Assembly (NCBI RefSeq): GCF_003058365.1
Contig: NZ_CP028858.1
Coordinates: 744,001-808,000, forward strand
Direction: 5' to 3'
Length of the DNA stretch: 64,000 nt
DNA from: Halococcoides cellulosivorans
Lineage (GTDB): Archaea > Halobacteriota > Halobacteria > Halobacteriales > Haloarculaceae
Part shown: positions 37,106 to 47,129 of the stretch, piece by piece
Layout: every line of letters begins with the position of its first letter
Position numbering within the stretch: the stretch's first letter is position 1
The notes under the pieces: generated by a model
What the model saw: the letters and a program-made list of their open reading frames with translations, nothing else
Told to the model about the DNA's origin: nothing
Databases searched by the model: none
Program-made: the position numbers and the translations under genes

Positions 37106-37807
37106 CTACTGTTCGATTCGCTTCCGCTGGGTCTCGTTCACGAACGCGACGAAGTTGTCGAACAGCGTCGTCACCTCCCTGGCCTCGGCGTAGTTCTCGA
37201 CCGTAATCTCGTCGAGGACCCGTTCGATGCGCTCGGCCGTGAGCTGATCCGATTTGCCGCGTGTGATCGTCTCGGCGGTCTCCATGTCGTACTCCGGGTG
37301 GAACTGGACGCCGAACGCGTGTCCGTTCCGAAACCCCTGGATTCCGTACTCGTTTCTCGCGAACACCGTCGCTCCCGGCGGCGCGTCGGTGACGTGATCC
37401 GAGTGGCTCATGAACACCGTCATGGTCTCGTCGACCTCATCGAGCAGGCGATTCGACCCGTCCTGGTTGACCGTCTGATAGCCGAGTTCGTACTCGCCCA
37501 TCCCCTTGACGCTCCCTCCCATCACGTCGGCCACGAGTTGGTGGCCGAAACAGACGCCCAGCGCTGGCAGTCCCGCTCGAATCGCGTCTCCGACCCAGAC
37601 TTTCGTCGCTCCGATCCACTCTTCGTCCCAGTAGACGGACGCGCTCGATCCGGTGATGACGACCCCGTCGTACTGGAACCCGTCGGGAAACTCTCCCGAG
37701 GGGCAATGAAAGACGTCGAGGTCGGCGTCCAGTTCCCGCTCGAAATTCTGTCGCGTGTCCGGTTGTTCGTGGGCCGCGTTCAGTAATGCGAGCCGTGGCC
37801 GATCCAT
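37106..37807 (-). CDS. class I glutamine amidotransferase (GMP-synthase-like)
   Basis: A 233-aa protein of the GATase family. The nucleophile Cys is in ALGVCFGHQLVADVMGG; HSDHV and GVQFHPEYDMETAE supply the later catalytic His/Glu. N-terminal PRLALLNAAHEQPDTRQNFE and VITGSSASVYWDEEWIG are as in stand-alone amidotransferases that may hydrolyse gamma-glutamyl compounds. No synthetase partner is adjacent. The ATG at 37807 is set by a palindromic TATA box 29 bp upstream; upstream frames are less likely. Confidence 0.88.
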   Translation of the reverse strand: MDRPRLALLNAAHEQPDTRQNFERELDADLDVFHCPSGEFPDGFQYDGVVITGSSASVYWDEEWIGATKVWVGDAIRAGLPALGVCFGHQLVADVMGGSVKGMGEYELGYQTVNQDGSNRLLDEVDETMTVFMSHSDHVTDAPPGATVFARNEYGIQGFRNGHAFGVQFHPEYDMETAETITRGKSDQLTAERIERVLDEITVENYAEAREVTTLFDNFVAFVNETQRKRIEQ

Positions 37808-37830
37808 CTCCAGATAATCGGGCGCCGAGG

Positions 37831-37840
37831 GGTATATACC
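37831..37840 (-). promoter_or_regulatory. palindromic TATA box of the amidotransferase gene
   Basis: GGTATATACC is a perfect 10-bp palindrome. Its centre is about 29 bp from the ATG at 37807, matching a leaderless promoter. Confidence 0.6.
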
Positions 37841-38018
37841 GTTGCCTCTCCCCATATTATGCGACCAAACGTCGACTCGACGGATCGTCGATCGATCGAA
37901 ACGCGTCACTGCCGGAGGACGCGTGTCGCCGGCCGTCGAAGCGGCGTCGACGCCGACGAACGGACGAGAGCCAAAAAACCGCGTCAGCGGGGCCGCGGTC
38001 CACGAGCGCCCGTGGCGA

Positions 38019-40247
38019 TCACTGGAATCCGATCCGGCCCGACCCACCGGGGCTCTGCGGTTCGGTCCCCGAGCCTTTGAACTCCTCTTCCATCTGCTCG
38101 AAGTACTCCCGGATGTCCTCGTCGACGGTCGGGCGCACGTCTTCGAGCGCCGACCGGAAGTGTGACATCTCGACGATGTCGGCGTCGTCGTCCTCGCGGA
38201 GCGCCTCGATGGCGGCCTCGCGAGCGATCGATTCGAGATCGCTCCCGACGTAGCCCTCGGTGATGTCCGCGAGTTCACGCAGGCTGACGTCTGCGGCGAG
38301 TGGCGTATTCTGCGTGTGGATGTCGAGGATGGCCTCGCGACCGTCCCGATCGGGTTCTCCGATGTAGACCAGGCGGTCGAACCGGCCCGAGCGGATCAGT
38401 GCCGGATCGATCATGTCGGGGCGGTTGGTCGCGGCGACGACCATGACGTTTTCCATCTGTTCGAGGCCGTCGAGTTCGGTCAACAGCTGATTGACGACGC
38501 GCTCGGAGACGTTCGACCCGACGTCACCGCCGCCACGCCCGGGCGCGATCGCGTCGAGTTCGTCGAAAAAGACGATCGTCGGCGCGACCTGGCGGGCCTT
38601 GCGGAACGTCTGGCGGATCGCCTTCTCCGATTCGCCAACCCACTTGCTGAGCAGTTGCGGGCCGCGGATCGAGATGAAGTTTGCGTCGGTCTCGTTGGCG
38701 ACGGCTTTCGCCATTAGCGTCTTTCCGGTGCCTGGCGGGCCGTAGAGGAGGACGCCCGCGGGCGGTTCGACACCCAGGCGCTTGAACTTCTCCGGGGAAC
38801 TCATCGGCCACTCGACGGCCTCCTGGACGCGCTCTTTGGCGCGATCGAGGCCGCCGACGTCGTCCCAATCGATCTTCGGCAACTCGACGAGGACCTCCCG
38901 CATTGCCGAGGGCTCGACCTCGTTGAGCGCGCCCTGGAAGTCGTCGCGTTTGATGATCATCCGGTCGATCAGACTCGGCGGGATGTCCTCCTCGTCGAGG
39001 TCGATCTCCGGGAGGTATCGGCGGAGCGCCTTCATCGCCGCCTCTTTCGTGAGCGATTCGATGTCCGCCCCGACGAACCCGTGGGTCTCCCCGGCGAGGG
39101 TGTCCATCCCGATGTCGTCGCTCAGCGGCATTCCACGCGTGTGGATCTGGAGGATCTCCTTGCGGCCGGTCTCGTCGGGGACGCCGATCTCGATCTCGCG
39201 GTCGAACCGCCCGGGACGGCGCAGCGCCGGATCGACGGCGTCGACCCGGTTGGTCGCCGCGATGACGATGACCTGGCCACGCGATTCCAGGCCGTCCATC
39301 ATCGTCAGGAGTTGGGCGACGACACGACGCTCGACCTCGCCGGTGACGTCTTCGCGTTTCGGCGCGATCGAGTCGAGTTCGTCGATGAAGATGATCGACG
39401 GGGAGTCCTCGGTCGCCTCCTCGAAGATCTCACGCAGTTGCTGTTCGCTCTCTCCGTAGTACTTCGAGATGATCTCCGGGCCAGCGATCGAGAAGAAGTT
39501 TGCCGAGGTCTCGTTGGCGACCGCTTTCGCGAGCAGGGTCTTGCCGGTCCCCGGCGGGCCGTGCAAGAGGACGCCCTGTGGGGGCTCGATCCCCAGTTTC
39601 TTGAAGATCTGGGGGTGTTTCATCGGTAACTCGACCATCTCCCGGACGCGCTGGATCTCCTTTTCGAGGCCGCCGATGTCCTCGTAGGTGATCCCGCCGC
39701 CAGTCTTCTCGAACCCGCTGATGGGCTCTTCGCGCAGATCGACCTCGGTGTCCTCGGTGACGAGGACGACGCCGTCGGGATCGGTCTCGACGGCGATCAG
39801 CGGGATCGCCTGCCCGGGCGAGCGCATGAACGGGTGATTGGTCGAACTCATCACGGGCACGATGTCGCGCTCGACGACCGGACGTTTGAGGATCTGTCGT
39901 TTGACCATGCCCGCGGCGTCGGAGCCGAACTGCACGGAGGCCTCCTCGGGCGGGGCGAGGACGAGTCGATCGGCCTTCGTGGCCTCGGCTTTCCGGATCT
40001 CGACGCGTTCTCCGATGCCGACGTCGGCGTTCTGTCGTGTGAAACCGTCGATTCGGACCGTGTCACTGTTCCAGTCCTGGCGGTCGGCCCGCCAGACCTT
40101 CGCGGCGGTGGTGTCGCCGCCCTCGATCTCGATGATATCGCCGGGCGAGAGCTTGAGGTGCAGGAGGGTATCCGGATCGAGGCGGGCGATGCCACGTCCC
40201 GAGTCGTTCGGGTACGCCTTGGCCACCTCGAGTTGTACCTCGTTCAT
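38019..40247 (-). CDS. cdc48: CDC48/VAT AAA ATPase, paralogue B
   Basis: A 742-aa AAA+ unfoldase of the archaeal CDC48 type. The N-terminal double-psi barrel is complete ([20 protein letters not shown]). D1 Walker A GPPGTGKT is at about 228 and D2 Walker A at about 502; second region motifs are [14 protein letters not shown] and [19 protein letters not shown]. The tail [18 protein letters not shown] ends in acidic and Gly/Ser-rich residues. It probably feeds substrates to the proteasome. A 21-bp palindrome abuts the start codon. Confidence 0.95.
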   Translation of the reverse strand: MNEVQLEVAKAYPNDSGRGIARLDPDTLLHLKLSPGDIIEIEGGDTTAAKVWRADRQDWNSDTVRIDGFTRQNADVGIGERVEIRKAEATKADRLVLAPPEEASVQFGSDAAGMVKRQILKRPVVERDIVPVMSSTNHPFMRSPGQAIPLIAVETDPDGVVLVTEDTEVDLREEPISGFEKTGGGITYEDIGGLEKEIQRVREMVELPMKHPQIFKKLGIEPPQGVLLHGPPGTGKTLLAKAVANETSANFFSIAGPEIISKYYGESEQQLREIFEEATEDSPSIIFIDELDSIAPKREDVTGEVERRVVAQLLTMMDGLESRGQVIVIAATNRVDAVDPALRRPGRFDREIEIGVPDETGRKEILQIHTRGMPLSDDIGMDTLAGETHGFVGADIESLTKEAAMKALRRYLPEIDLDEEDIPPSLIDRMIIKRDDFQGALNEVEPSAMREVLVELPKIDWDDVGGLDRAKERVQEAVEWPMSSPEKFKRLGVEPPAGVLLYGPPGTGKTLMAKAVANETDANFISIRGPQLLSKWVGESEKAIRQTFRKARQVAPTIVFFDELDAIAPGRGGGDVGSNVSERVVNQLLTELDGLEQMENVMVVAATNRPDMIDPALIRSGRFDRLVYIGEPDRDGREAILDIHTQNTPLAADVSLRELADITEGYVGSDLESIAREAAIEALREDDDADIVEMSHFRSALEDVRPTVDEDIREYFEQMEEEFKGSGTEPQSPGGSGRIGFQ

Positions 40248-40268
40248 AGTGTGGGGGTATCCCACACT
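40248..40268. promoter_or_regulatory. palindrome abutting the cdc48 start codon
   Basis: Arms AGTGTGGG (40248-40255) and CCCACACT (40261-40268) are exact, with GGTAT between. On the gene's strand the site ends one base before the ATG, so a bound protein could block transcription start or translation. It may be autoregulatory. Confidence 0.45.
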
Positions 40269-40368
40269 GGGTCGGGCCGGGAGAAAGGTCTTGTGCCCGC
40301 GGTGGTCGTCGATCCCAGACGGCGGACCTATCGGGTGGTTTTTCGGGCGGGGGCGACCTGGGGAGCGT

Positions 40369-41619
40369 ATGCAGATTCTCGCCGTCGACGGGCGGGCCGG
40401 CGCGAGTGGCGACATGCTCCTGGGCGCACTCATCGACGCCGGGGCCGATCCCGACGCCCTTGCGGTCGTCGAGGACTCACTCGGCGTCACCTACGCGATC
40501 AGCGAGACGACGACCGGCGGGATCGCCGCGACCGACGTCACGGTGTGTCGGGCCGACGGCGACGGTGAGGGCGACGAGACCGACGCTCCGAACGACGACG
40601 AGACCGACGCCGCCGGCACCCCGATCGAAGGCCAGGGGCCCCATCGCACCCTCGACGACGTGCTCGCGATCGTCGAGGCGATGGATCTCCCCGCGGGTGT
40701 CGCGGCCCGGGCGACGGCCATCTTCGAGCGCCTGGATCGCGCCGAGCGCGCGGTCCACGGGTCCGAGTCCGTCCACTTCCACGAGGTCGGGGCCGACGAC
40801 GCCATCGCCGACGTCGTCGGGGTCGCGCTCCTCCTCGACGACCTCGCGCCCGATCGAATCGTCACCACGCCGCTCGCGCTCGGAGACGGGACCGTCGAGA
40901 TGGCCCACGGCACGCACGCGGTCCCCGCGCCCGCCGTCGCCGAACTCGCGAGTGAGGCCGATTTCGCGGTCCGGGGCGGACCGGTCGAGGGCGAACTGCT
41001 CACGCCGACGGGCGCGGCGATCCTCGCGGAGGTGGCCGAGGGCGTCGATCGACTGCCGACGCTGTCGGTCGAGGCGGTCGGGCACGGTGCTGGTGATCGC
41101 GATCTGGGTGATCGCCCGAACGCCCTCCGGGTGCTTCGCGGGACGGCCACCGGGGGCCTGCGCAAACAGTCGATCACGGTCCTGGAGACGAACCTCGACG
41201 ACGCCACCCCCGAGGTGCTCGGGTCGCTGCAAGAGACCCTGATCGACGAGGGCGCGCGTGACGTGACGATCGTCCCCGTGACGATGAAAAAGTCTCGCCC
41301 GGGCCACCTCGTGAAGGTCGTGGTCGCCCCCGAGGACGCCGACCGCGTCGCGCGGCGTCTCGCCGCCGAGACGGGGACGCTCGGGATCCGCGAACACGGC
41401 GTCGGGCACCGCTGGGTCGCGGACCGCGAGACTCGATCCGTCGAGATCACCGTCGACGGCGAGGAGTACGCGATCGGCGTGAAGGTCGCCAGCGACGATG
41501 CGGGCGGGCCCATCGACGCCAGCGCCGAGTACGACGACGCGCTCCGGATCGCCCGCGAGACCGGCCGGCCGGTGCGGGCGGTTATGGCGCTCGCCGAACG
41601 GGCCTGCGATCGGTCCTGA
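40369..41619 (+). CDS. larC: nickel-insertion protein LarC
   Basis: A 416-aa protein of the LarC family, which inserts Ni into the pincer cofactor of lactate racemase-type enzymes. It starts [21 protein letters not shown], then an acidic insertion (about 65-85), [31 protein letters not shown], and the C-terminal lobe [19 protein letters not shown]. Length is normal. No larB, larE or racemase gene is next to it. It is convergent with cobT; the stop codons abut. In bacteria LarC often uses a frameshift; here the frame is continuous. Confidence 0.93.
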   Translation: MQILAVDGRAGASGDMLLGALIDAGADPDALAVVEDSLGVTYAISETTTGGIAATDVTVCRADGDGEGDETDAPNDDETDAAGTPIEGQGPHRTLDDVLAIVEAMDLPAGVAARATAIFERLDRAERAVHGSESVHFHEVGADDAIADVVGVALLLDDLAPDRIVTTPLALGDGTVEMAHGTHAVPAPAVAELASEADFAVRGGPVEGELLTPTGAAILAEVAEGVDRLPTLSVEAVGHGAGDRDLGDRPNALRVLRGTATGGLRKQSITVLETNLDDATPEVLGSLQETLIDEGARDVTIVPVTMKKSRPGHLVKVVVAPEDADRVARRLAAETGTLGIREHGVGHRWVADRETRSVEITVDGEEYAIGVKVASDDAGGPIDASAEYDDALRIARETGRPVRAVMALAERACDRS

Positions 41620-42660
41620 TCACTCTCCGACTCGTCTCGCGTGCTCGGCAGCGGGATGGCCGTCCGGGACGTCCGCGAGCAGTCGGTCGTAGACGGTGGC
41701 GATCCGGTCGTGGAGCGCACACATGTCGTGATTGGGGTGGGAGGCGACGAGCGCGAGTGCGCCGCCCATCCCGACGCCCTCTTTGGCCTCACCGCGAGCG
41801 AACGCCGCCATCGCCGGATGGTCCCGGCTGTCGAACTCGGGGTCGGTGACCGTCAGCGACAGGTCGAAGGCGTCCGCGAGTCGTTCGACGTCGGCCGACG
41901 GATCGTCGGCGACGAACACCGTCGTCCACTGTGAGAGGTCGTCCTCGACGCCGAACTGTCGGACGAGCGCCGCGACGGCGCTCATCTGTGTCCCACCGCC
42001 GAGTCGAACGGTCGTCCCCGACTCGATCGCTCCGACGGCGAGCCCCGCGAGTCCGGCCAGCACTGGATCGCCAACGCACCGGACGGCGTCGAGTGGGTCG
42101 CCTGCGGCACCACCCTCGGAGAGGTCGCTCGCGTCGAGGGCGTCCGCGACGACACGCCGTTTGAGAGCGATCGGGTTTGCCGGGAGTGACGAGGACACTG
42201 GGGTCGGCTCACCGAGTGCGGTCAGGACGGCCATCGCCGTCGTCGTCCCGCCGGGAACGGTCTCCGCGAGGACCACCTCCTCGTCCGGGAGCGACCGTCC
42301 GAAGGCCCGGGCGGTCTCGAATTTCTCCCGCGCGTGGGCGACAGCGATCGGCTCGCGGATGTCGCGCCCCGCGTCGCCAGGGAGGGCGACCGTCGATGCG
42401 GTCGTCGGACTCGCCGTCCCGGCATCGACGACGACCGTCTCGAAGCCGAGGAGTTCGGCCGCCGCCCGAGTGACGACCGCCGGTGTCGGACAGCCCGACG
42501 GGCTCACCGGGACGACAGACGCTTCCGTCGGTTCGCCGTCGCTGAGGATCTCGGCGTCGGCACTCGGGGTCTGGACCACGAGCTCCGGGGTCGCTCCTGC
42601 TGCACTGATTCCGTCGATGCGTGCGGTGGCCGTCGAACCGATGGTGAGGACGAATTTCAT
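41620..42660 (-). CDS. cobT: nicotinate-nucleotide-dependent phosphoribosyltransferase CobT
   Basis: A 346-aa enzyme of the archaeal CobT branch. It activates the lower-ligand base (dimethylbenzimidazole or analogue) for cobamide assembly. Motifs: SPSGCPTPAVVTRAAAEL, PGGTTTAMAVLTALGE, RLGGGTQMSAVAALV and GVGMGGALALVA. It abuts larC tail to tail and diverges from radB. The host uses B12 in the ribonucleotide reductase at 53022. Confidence 0.9.
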   Translation of the reverse strand: MKFVLTIGSTATARIDGISAAGATPELVVQTPSADAEILSDGEPTEASVVPVSPSGCPTPAVVTRAAAELLGFETVVVDAGTASPTTASTVALPGDAGRDIREPIAVAHAREKFETARAFGRSLPDEEVVLAETVPGGTTTAMAVLTALGEPTPVSSSLPANPIALKRRVVADALDASDLSEGGAAGDPLDAVRCVGDPVLAGLAGLAVGAIESGTTVRLGGGTQMSAVAALVRQFGVEDDLSQWTTVFVADDPSADVERLADAFDLSLTVTDPEFDSRDHPAMAAFARGEAKEGVGMGGALALVASHPNHDMCALHDRIATVYDRLLADVPDGHPAAEHARRVGE

Positions 42661-42821
42661 GAGGGATTCGGGACTGCGCTCGCAGTCGTTCCGTGGGCTG
42701 TCGTGACTTGTCCGAACGGATAGGCGGTCCGATTCGCGCGGTGGCGGCGGGTCGACAGGTGTTTCGAGCGCTGGGCCGACCGAGTGCGTGGGCTTTTCCC
42801 GCCGCCGACCGATCGTCCGGT

Positions 42822-43499
42822 GTGTCCGGGCCGATTCCGACCGGGTGTGCCCCGATCGACGACCTCCTCGGCGGCGGGGTCGAACGCGAGGCCGTCACGC
42901 AGATCTACGGGCCGCCCGCCAGCGGGAAGACGAATCTCGTGCTCTCGACGGCGGTCGAGGTCGCGAGCGGCGGTGATCGCGCCCTGTTGATCGACACCGA
43001 GGGGGTCTCGGGCGACCGTCTCGCCCAGATCGCGGGCGACGATATCGAGTCCGTTGCCGACCGGATCGTCGTCTCGGAAGCCATCGATTTCGAGGCCCAG
43101 CGCGAGGCCGTTCGCGACGCCGAAGAACTCGCCGGGCAACTCGAAGTTATCGCACTCGACAGCGCGACGGGATTCTATCGGCTGGAACGCGACGCCGACG
43201 ACGAGGGCGAGACGCTCCGCGACGTCACCCGCCAGATCACCCATCTCCTCGGTCTCGCCCGCAAGCACGACCTCGCGGTCGTCGTCACCAACCAGGTGTA
43301 CAGCGATCCCGACGGCGACCGTCCGCGCCCGCTCGGGGGCCACACGCTCGAACACTGGTCGAGCGCCGTGCTCCGCCTCGAACGATTCCGTGGTGGGAAT
43401 CGTCGGGCGACCCTGGAGAAACATCGATCGAGCGAGACCGGCGAGAGCGTGCGCTTCCAGATCACCGATTCGGGACTCGACGGTGTCGAGGAAGTCTGA
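42822..43499 (+). CDS. radB: DNA repair/recombination protein RadB
   Basis: A 225-aa RecA-family ATPase core without the N-terminal DNA-binding domain of RadA. Walker A is IYGPPASGKTNLVL near residue 29, Walker B is LEVIALDSATG, and VVTNQVYSDPDG is the L2-like segment. The GTG at 42822 gives MSGPIPTGCAPIDDLLGGG, the usual start in the family; the frame is open further up but the leader is unconvincing. RadB assists RadA in homologous recombination. A terminator-like repeat lies downstream. Confidence 0.92.
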   Translation: MSGPIPTGCAPIDDLLGGGVEREAVTQIYGPPASGKTNLVLSTAVEVASGGDRALLIDTEGVSGDRLAQIAGDDIESVADRIVVSEAIDFEAQREAVRDAEELAGQLEVIALDSATGFYRLERDADDEGETLRDVTRQITHLLGLARKHDLAVVVTNQVYSDPDGDRPRPLGGHTLEHWSSAVLRLERFRGGNRRATLEKHRSSETGESVRFQITDSGLDGVEEV

Positions 43500-43536
43500 A
43501 TGGCGCGGTGTGGTGTTGCGGTAGTGGTCCGTTTGT

Positions 43537-43710
43537 ACGGCGGCCGCGAGGCGGCTGAGCCGCCTCGCAATCGCGGCGCGGAGCGCCGCGCGGCCGCCGT
43601 TTCACCGAGCGTGAGCGATCGCGAGGCTCGAACGAAGTGAGAGCCTCGGAAACGCGAACGGCGCAGCCGTGAGCAAAGCGAACGCTCGGGTCTTTTTCGC
43701 CCACGTTTTT
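43537..43710. repeat. structured repeat (copy A) with nested hairpins and T-run
   Basis: A 10-bp outer stem (43537-43546 with 43591-43600) encloses two hairpins: 43546-43568 (11 bp) and 43572-43590 (8 bp, loop GGA). It can fold into a three-way junction. More hairpins follow at 43622-43648 (8-bp stem) and 43658-43670 (5 bp, loop GCA). The word cgctcgggtcttttt at 43683-43697 gives a T-run, so it could end radB transcription. Nearly the same sequence recurs at 61023-61239. ORFs over it are low-complexity shadows. Confidence 0.8.
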
Positions 43711-43762
43711 CAAGGAGTGGTTCGCGAGCGAAGCGAGCGAACCCGACGCAGAAAAAGGTGGT

Positions 43763-44443
43763 TTAGTAGATAAGCTCGTCGTCGTTCTCGATCATATACA
43801 GCGTCCGGGCGGCGATGTTGACCGCGTGGTCTCCGACGCGTTCGAGGTCCCGAATCGTCAACAGGAGTCGCGAGACGTCGTTCATCAGGTCCTCGATGTC
43901 TTCGTCCCCGACCTCGACGTCGACCTGGCGCTCGATGAGGTCGCGGACGACGATGTCGGAGGCCTCCGCACAGCGCTCGTCGACGGCGTCGTCGCGCTTC
44001 GCGAGGTCGCGACACAACTCGACATCGTCGGTCTCGTAGGCGATCATGGCGTCTTCGACCATGCTGACGACCTCGTCACCGATGGCCTGGACGTCGACCC
44101 CGGGGTAGGCGTCGCGGTCGGCTTCCAGGGTGTACTCTCCGAGGTTGGTCGCCAGATCACCGATCCGTTCGAGGTCGGTCAGAATCTTGAACGACGCCGC
44201 GATGAATCGCAGATCGCCCGCGACCGGTTGCTGGAGCGCGATCAGATCGACACAGCGCCGTTCGAGGTCGAGATACAACTGGTTGATCTCCTCGTCGCCG
44301 TGGATCAACTCCTGGGCGGTCTCTTCGTCCTTTCGCTGGAGGGCATCGAGCCCCATCTGGACCCGGTCGAGAACGACCTCGCTCATGTACAGCACGTCCT
44401 CACGGAGGTCAGCGAGTTCGTCTTGATATCCTTCGCGTGGCAT
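43763..44443 (-). CDS. phoU: phosphate uptake regulator PhoU
   Basis: A 226-aa helical protein of two PhoU repeats: LREDVLYMSEVVLDRVQMGL, then DLRFIAASFKILTDLERIGD and LLTIRDLERVGDHAVNIAA. The E/DxxRxxD signatures that bind metal are present. It belongs to the end of the pst operon, 87 bp after pstB. I use the ATG at 44443; an in-frame GTG lies 27 bases upstream. PhoU represses phosphate import when phosphate is ample. Confidence 0.93.
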   Translation of the reverse strand: MPREGYQDELADLREDVLYMSEVVLDRVQMGLDALQRKDEETAQELIHGDEEINQLYLDLERRCVDLIALQQPVAGDLRFIAASFKILTDLERIGDLATNLGEYTLEADRDAYPGVDVQAIGDEVVSMVEDAMIAYETDDVELCRDLAKRDDAVDERCAEASDIVVRDLIERQVDVEVGDEDIEDLMNDVSRLLLTIRDLERVGDHAVNIAARTLYMIENDDELIY

Positions 44444-44530
44444 ATGTTGGCGACTGTCGGAGACGACCATGTAAGTTTCTGTCGGCCCGCCAGTGGAATC
44501 TGCCTGGCGTATCGACGGGTCGTCGCCTCG

Positions 44531-45403
44531 TCACCCGAACTTGCCCGTGATGTAGTCCTCGACGCGCTGACTCTCGGGGTTCTCGAAGATCGTGTCGGTG
44601 TCGTCGTACTCGACGAGTTCGCCACCGGTGAGAAAGACCGCGGTGCGGTCGGAGATCCGCGCCGCTTGCTGCATGTTGTGGGTGACGATGACGACGGTGT
44701 ACTCCTCGGCGAGTTCCTCGATGAGGTCTTCGATCTTCGCGGTCGCGATCGGGTCGAGCGCGCTCGCGGGTTCGTCCATCAGGATGACGTCGGGGTCGAC
44801 TGCGATCGCGCGGGCGATACAGAGTCGCTGCTGTTGCCCACCGGAGAGTTCGAGCGCGCTCGCGTCGAGTTGGTCCTCGACTTCCTCCCACAGCGCGGCC
44901 CGCCGGAGCGCCTGCTCGACGGCCTCGTCGAGGTTCTCGGTCCGGTCCTGAATGCGCAGGCCGTACGCGACGTTGTCGTAGATGCTCTTGGGGAACGGGT
45001 TGGGGTGTTGAAAGACCATCCCGATCTTGCGCCGGAGTGCGACCGGGTCGACGTCATCGTCGTAGACGTTCTTGCCCCGGAAGGACAGATCGCCTTCGAC
45101 GCGAGCGGCGTCGATCAGGTCGTTCATCCGGTTGATACACCGGAGATACGTCGACTTGCCACACCCGGACGGACCGATGAGAGCGGTCACGCGACGCTCC
45201 GGAATCGACATCGAGACGTCGTCCAGCGCCTGGACGTCGTCGTAGTAGACGCTGAGATCGGTCGTCTCGATGACGGTGTCGGCGGGGTCGGCGTCGGCGG
45301 TCGGGTCGCCGACGGTCCGGTCGGCCATCGCCGCTCCGCCGTCGTCGGTCGTGTCGGTACTCGATCGGCCAGCGAATCGGTCTGCGGGATCGTCTGATGT
45401 CAT
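44531..45403 (-). CDS. pstB: phosphate ABC transporter ATP-binding protein
   Basis: A 290-aa ATPase. An acidic, poorly conserved N-terminus of about 45 residues precedes the core: Walker [19 protein letters not shown], signature [14 protein letters not shown], Walker [13 protein letters not shown], and H-loop ThrHisAsnMet. It powers high-affinity phosphate import with PstA and PstC. It is separated from pstA by only 3 bp. Confidence 0.95.
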   Translation of the reverse strand: MTSDDPADRFAGRSSTDTTDDGGAAMADRTVGDPTADADPADTVIETTDLSVYYDDVQALDDVSMSIPERRVTALIGPSGCGKSTYLRCINRMNDLIDAARVEGDLSFRGKNVYDDDVDPVALRRKIGMVFQHPNPFPKSIYDNVAYGLRIQDRTENLDEAVEQALRRAALWEEVEDQLDASALELSGGQQQRLCIARAIAVDPDVILMDEPASALDPIATAKIEDLIEELAEEYTVVIVTHNMQQAARISDRTAVFLTGGELVEYDDTDTIFENPESQRVEDYITGKFG

Positions 45404-45406
45404 GGG

Positions 45407-47104
45407 TCAGTCGAATTTGTGTCGCAAGACGATCGCGGTCGCGTTCATCACGAGCAGGACGACCAGGAGCGTCACCACGCCGGCGGCGAGGACGCCGTAC
45501 CGGAACTCTTCTGCCGGTTCGAACGCCCAGGTGAAGATCTGCCTGGGCATCGCACTCCCCAGGTCGAACACGCCGTTCGGTGCCATCCGGACCGAGGCGG
45601 CGATCCCGACCAACAACAGCGGTGCAGTCTCACCGATCGCACGCCCGAGTGCGAGGATCGTCCCCGTCAGGATGCCCGGCATCGCTTTCGGCAAGACGAC
45701 CGTCCGGACGGTCTGCCAGCGCGTCGCGCCCATGCCGTAGGCGGCCTGACGCGTCGAGTCGGGGACGGCCTCGATGGCCTCCTGAGCGGCGATTACGACG
45801 ATCGGGAGGATCAGGAGTCCGACCGTCAGCCCACCGACGAGGATCGATCCGCTGGGGAACTGCACCCAGTTGATGAACACGGCGAGTCCGAGCAGGCCAT
45901 AGACGACGGACGGAACGCCCGCGAGGTTCGCGATGTTGATCTCGATCAGCGTCACGACCGTTCCGGCCAGGCCGTTGCTCGGGGCGTACTCTTCGAGATA
46001 GATCGCCGCGCCGACGCCGACGGGGAAGGTCGCGACGATGACGACGATCAACAGCATGACCGACCCGACGAGTGCGGGGTAGATCCCCGCCTCCGCGGCG
46101 GTCGTCGAGGGGGCGTTCGTGAGGAACTGCCAGTCGAGCCAGGTCTCGGGCCCGGCCAGGCCGAGGACAGCCGTGATCGCCGTGCCAGTGACCGCACCGG
46201 CGACGAGGGCGACCGGAATCCAGAGCCCCGCGAGGCCGGATCGCCGGCGAACGACTCCCTCGACGTAGACGCCCATCGGGACGACCGTCGTCGTGGCGGC
46301 GACGAGCCAGATCGTCGGATCCGTTCCCGTCGGGATCGCCAGGACGGCCGGCGCGACGGCGCCCGCGAGAAGGCCCACGCCTGCGATCAGCCCCTCGCGG
46401 CGCGACTCGCGACTGCGGCCGAGGTACCAGCCCCCGAGGGCAGCGATTGGAAGCGTGAGTGTCGCGATGATCTGGAGCGGTTCGATCGGAAGATACGGCG
46501 CGGAGAGGATCAGTTCGGGAAGACTCGCGAGGCGGAGGGTGAGTCCCGGAACGGTGACGGAGACGCCCGGGAGCGCGATCTGTGTCGGATCGGGGCCGAG
46601 CAGGCGAGCGATGGCGACCGGTGGTGTCCCGAAGACGATGACGACGGTCGCGATCGCACCCCCGATCGCGCGTTCGAGCGAGGCCGACGGTCGAACGCGG
46701 GCGTGGCCGGCGAGGAGCGCCCCCGTGACGGCGACCGCGACGACGAGTGCGAACCACTCTCTGACGGGGAACACCTCCGCGAAGACGACGAGTAGACCAC
46801 CCGCGACGAGCAGGCCGACGACCGGGAGTCCCGTCGTGGTGTAGGCGACCTCACCGGCCCGGGACTCGGACCGATAGAGGTAGGCACTCACCGCGAGGGT
46901 CGGGACGGCGAGCGTCACGAAATAGACCAGATGCCATCCCGGGTCGGCCGTCAGTGGTGCGAACGCGTCGTTGGCAACGTACAACAAGAGTACGAGCACC
47001 GAGACGAGGCCGACGGAGGTCGCTCCCAGACAGAGCGCCTCGAACATTCGGCCTCGTGTCTGGCTGACCTGCGTCGAGTCGCCGTACCAGTCTGCAGCGG
47101 CCAT
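45407..47104 (-). CDS. pstA: phosphate ABC transporter permease (long N-terminus)
   Basis: A 565-aa membrane protein, about twice the usual PstA length. The C-terminal about 250 residues hold the permease domain with the EAA loop EAIEAVPDSTRQAAYGMGAT. The extra N-terminal half has about eight more hydrophobic segments of unknown role. Long PstA forms are, to my knowledge, common in haloarchaea. Order pstS-pstC-pstA-pstB-phoU on the minus strand. Confidence 0.92.
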   Translation of the reverse strand: MAAADWYGDSTQVSQTRGRMFEALCLGATSVGLVSVLVLLLYVANDAFAPLTADPGWHLVYFVTLAVPTLAVSAYLYRSESRAGEVAYTTTGLPVVGLLVAGGLLVVFAEVFPVREWFALVVAVAVTGALLAGHARVRPSASLERAIGGAIATVVIVFGTPPVAIARLLGPDPTQIALPGVSVTVPGLTLRLASLPELILSAPYLPIEPLQIIATLTLPIAALGGWYLGRSRESRREGLIAGVGLLAGAVAPAVLAIPTGTDPTIWLVAATTTVVPMGVYVEGVVRRRSGLAGLWIPVALVAGAVTGTAITAVLGLAGPETWLDWQFLTNAPSTTAAEAGIYPALVGSVMLLIVVIVATFPVGVGAAIYLEEYAPSNGLAGTVVTLIEINIANLAGVPSVVYGLLGLAVFINWVQFPSGSILVGGLTVGLLILPIVVIAAQEAIEAVPDSTRQAAYGMGATRWQTVRTVVLPKAMPGILTGTILALGRAIGETAPLLLVGIAASVRMAPNGVFDLGSAMPRQIFTWAFEPAEEFRYGVLAAGVVTLLVVLLVMNATAIVLRHKFD

Positions 47105-47129
47105 CAGGCACCCCTCCCTGTGGCGTCGC

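Noticed and set aside
36959-37786. Forward ORF starting in the ppc upstream gap
   Set aside because: Most of it is antisense to the amidotransferase gene; the first 49 codons look less biased but have no support.
43462-43713. Reverse ORF reading ...RVSEALTSFEPRDRSR...
   Set aside because: It covers the structured repeat; a near-identical peptide arises from the 61-kb copy (60815-61255), so the resemblance reflects the repeat, not a protein family.
45419-46795. Forward frame antisense to pstA
   Set aside because: Composition is Arg/Asp repeats; pstA is well supported on the other strand.
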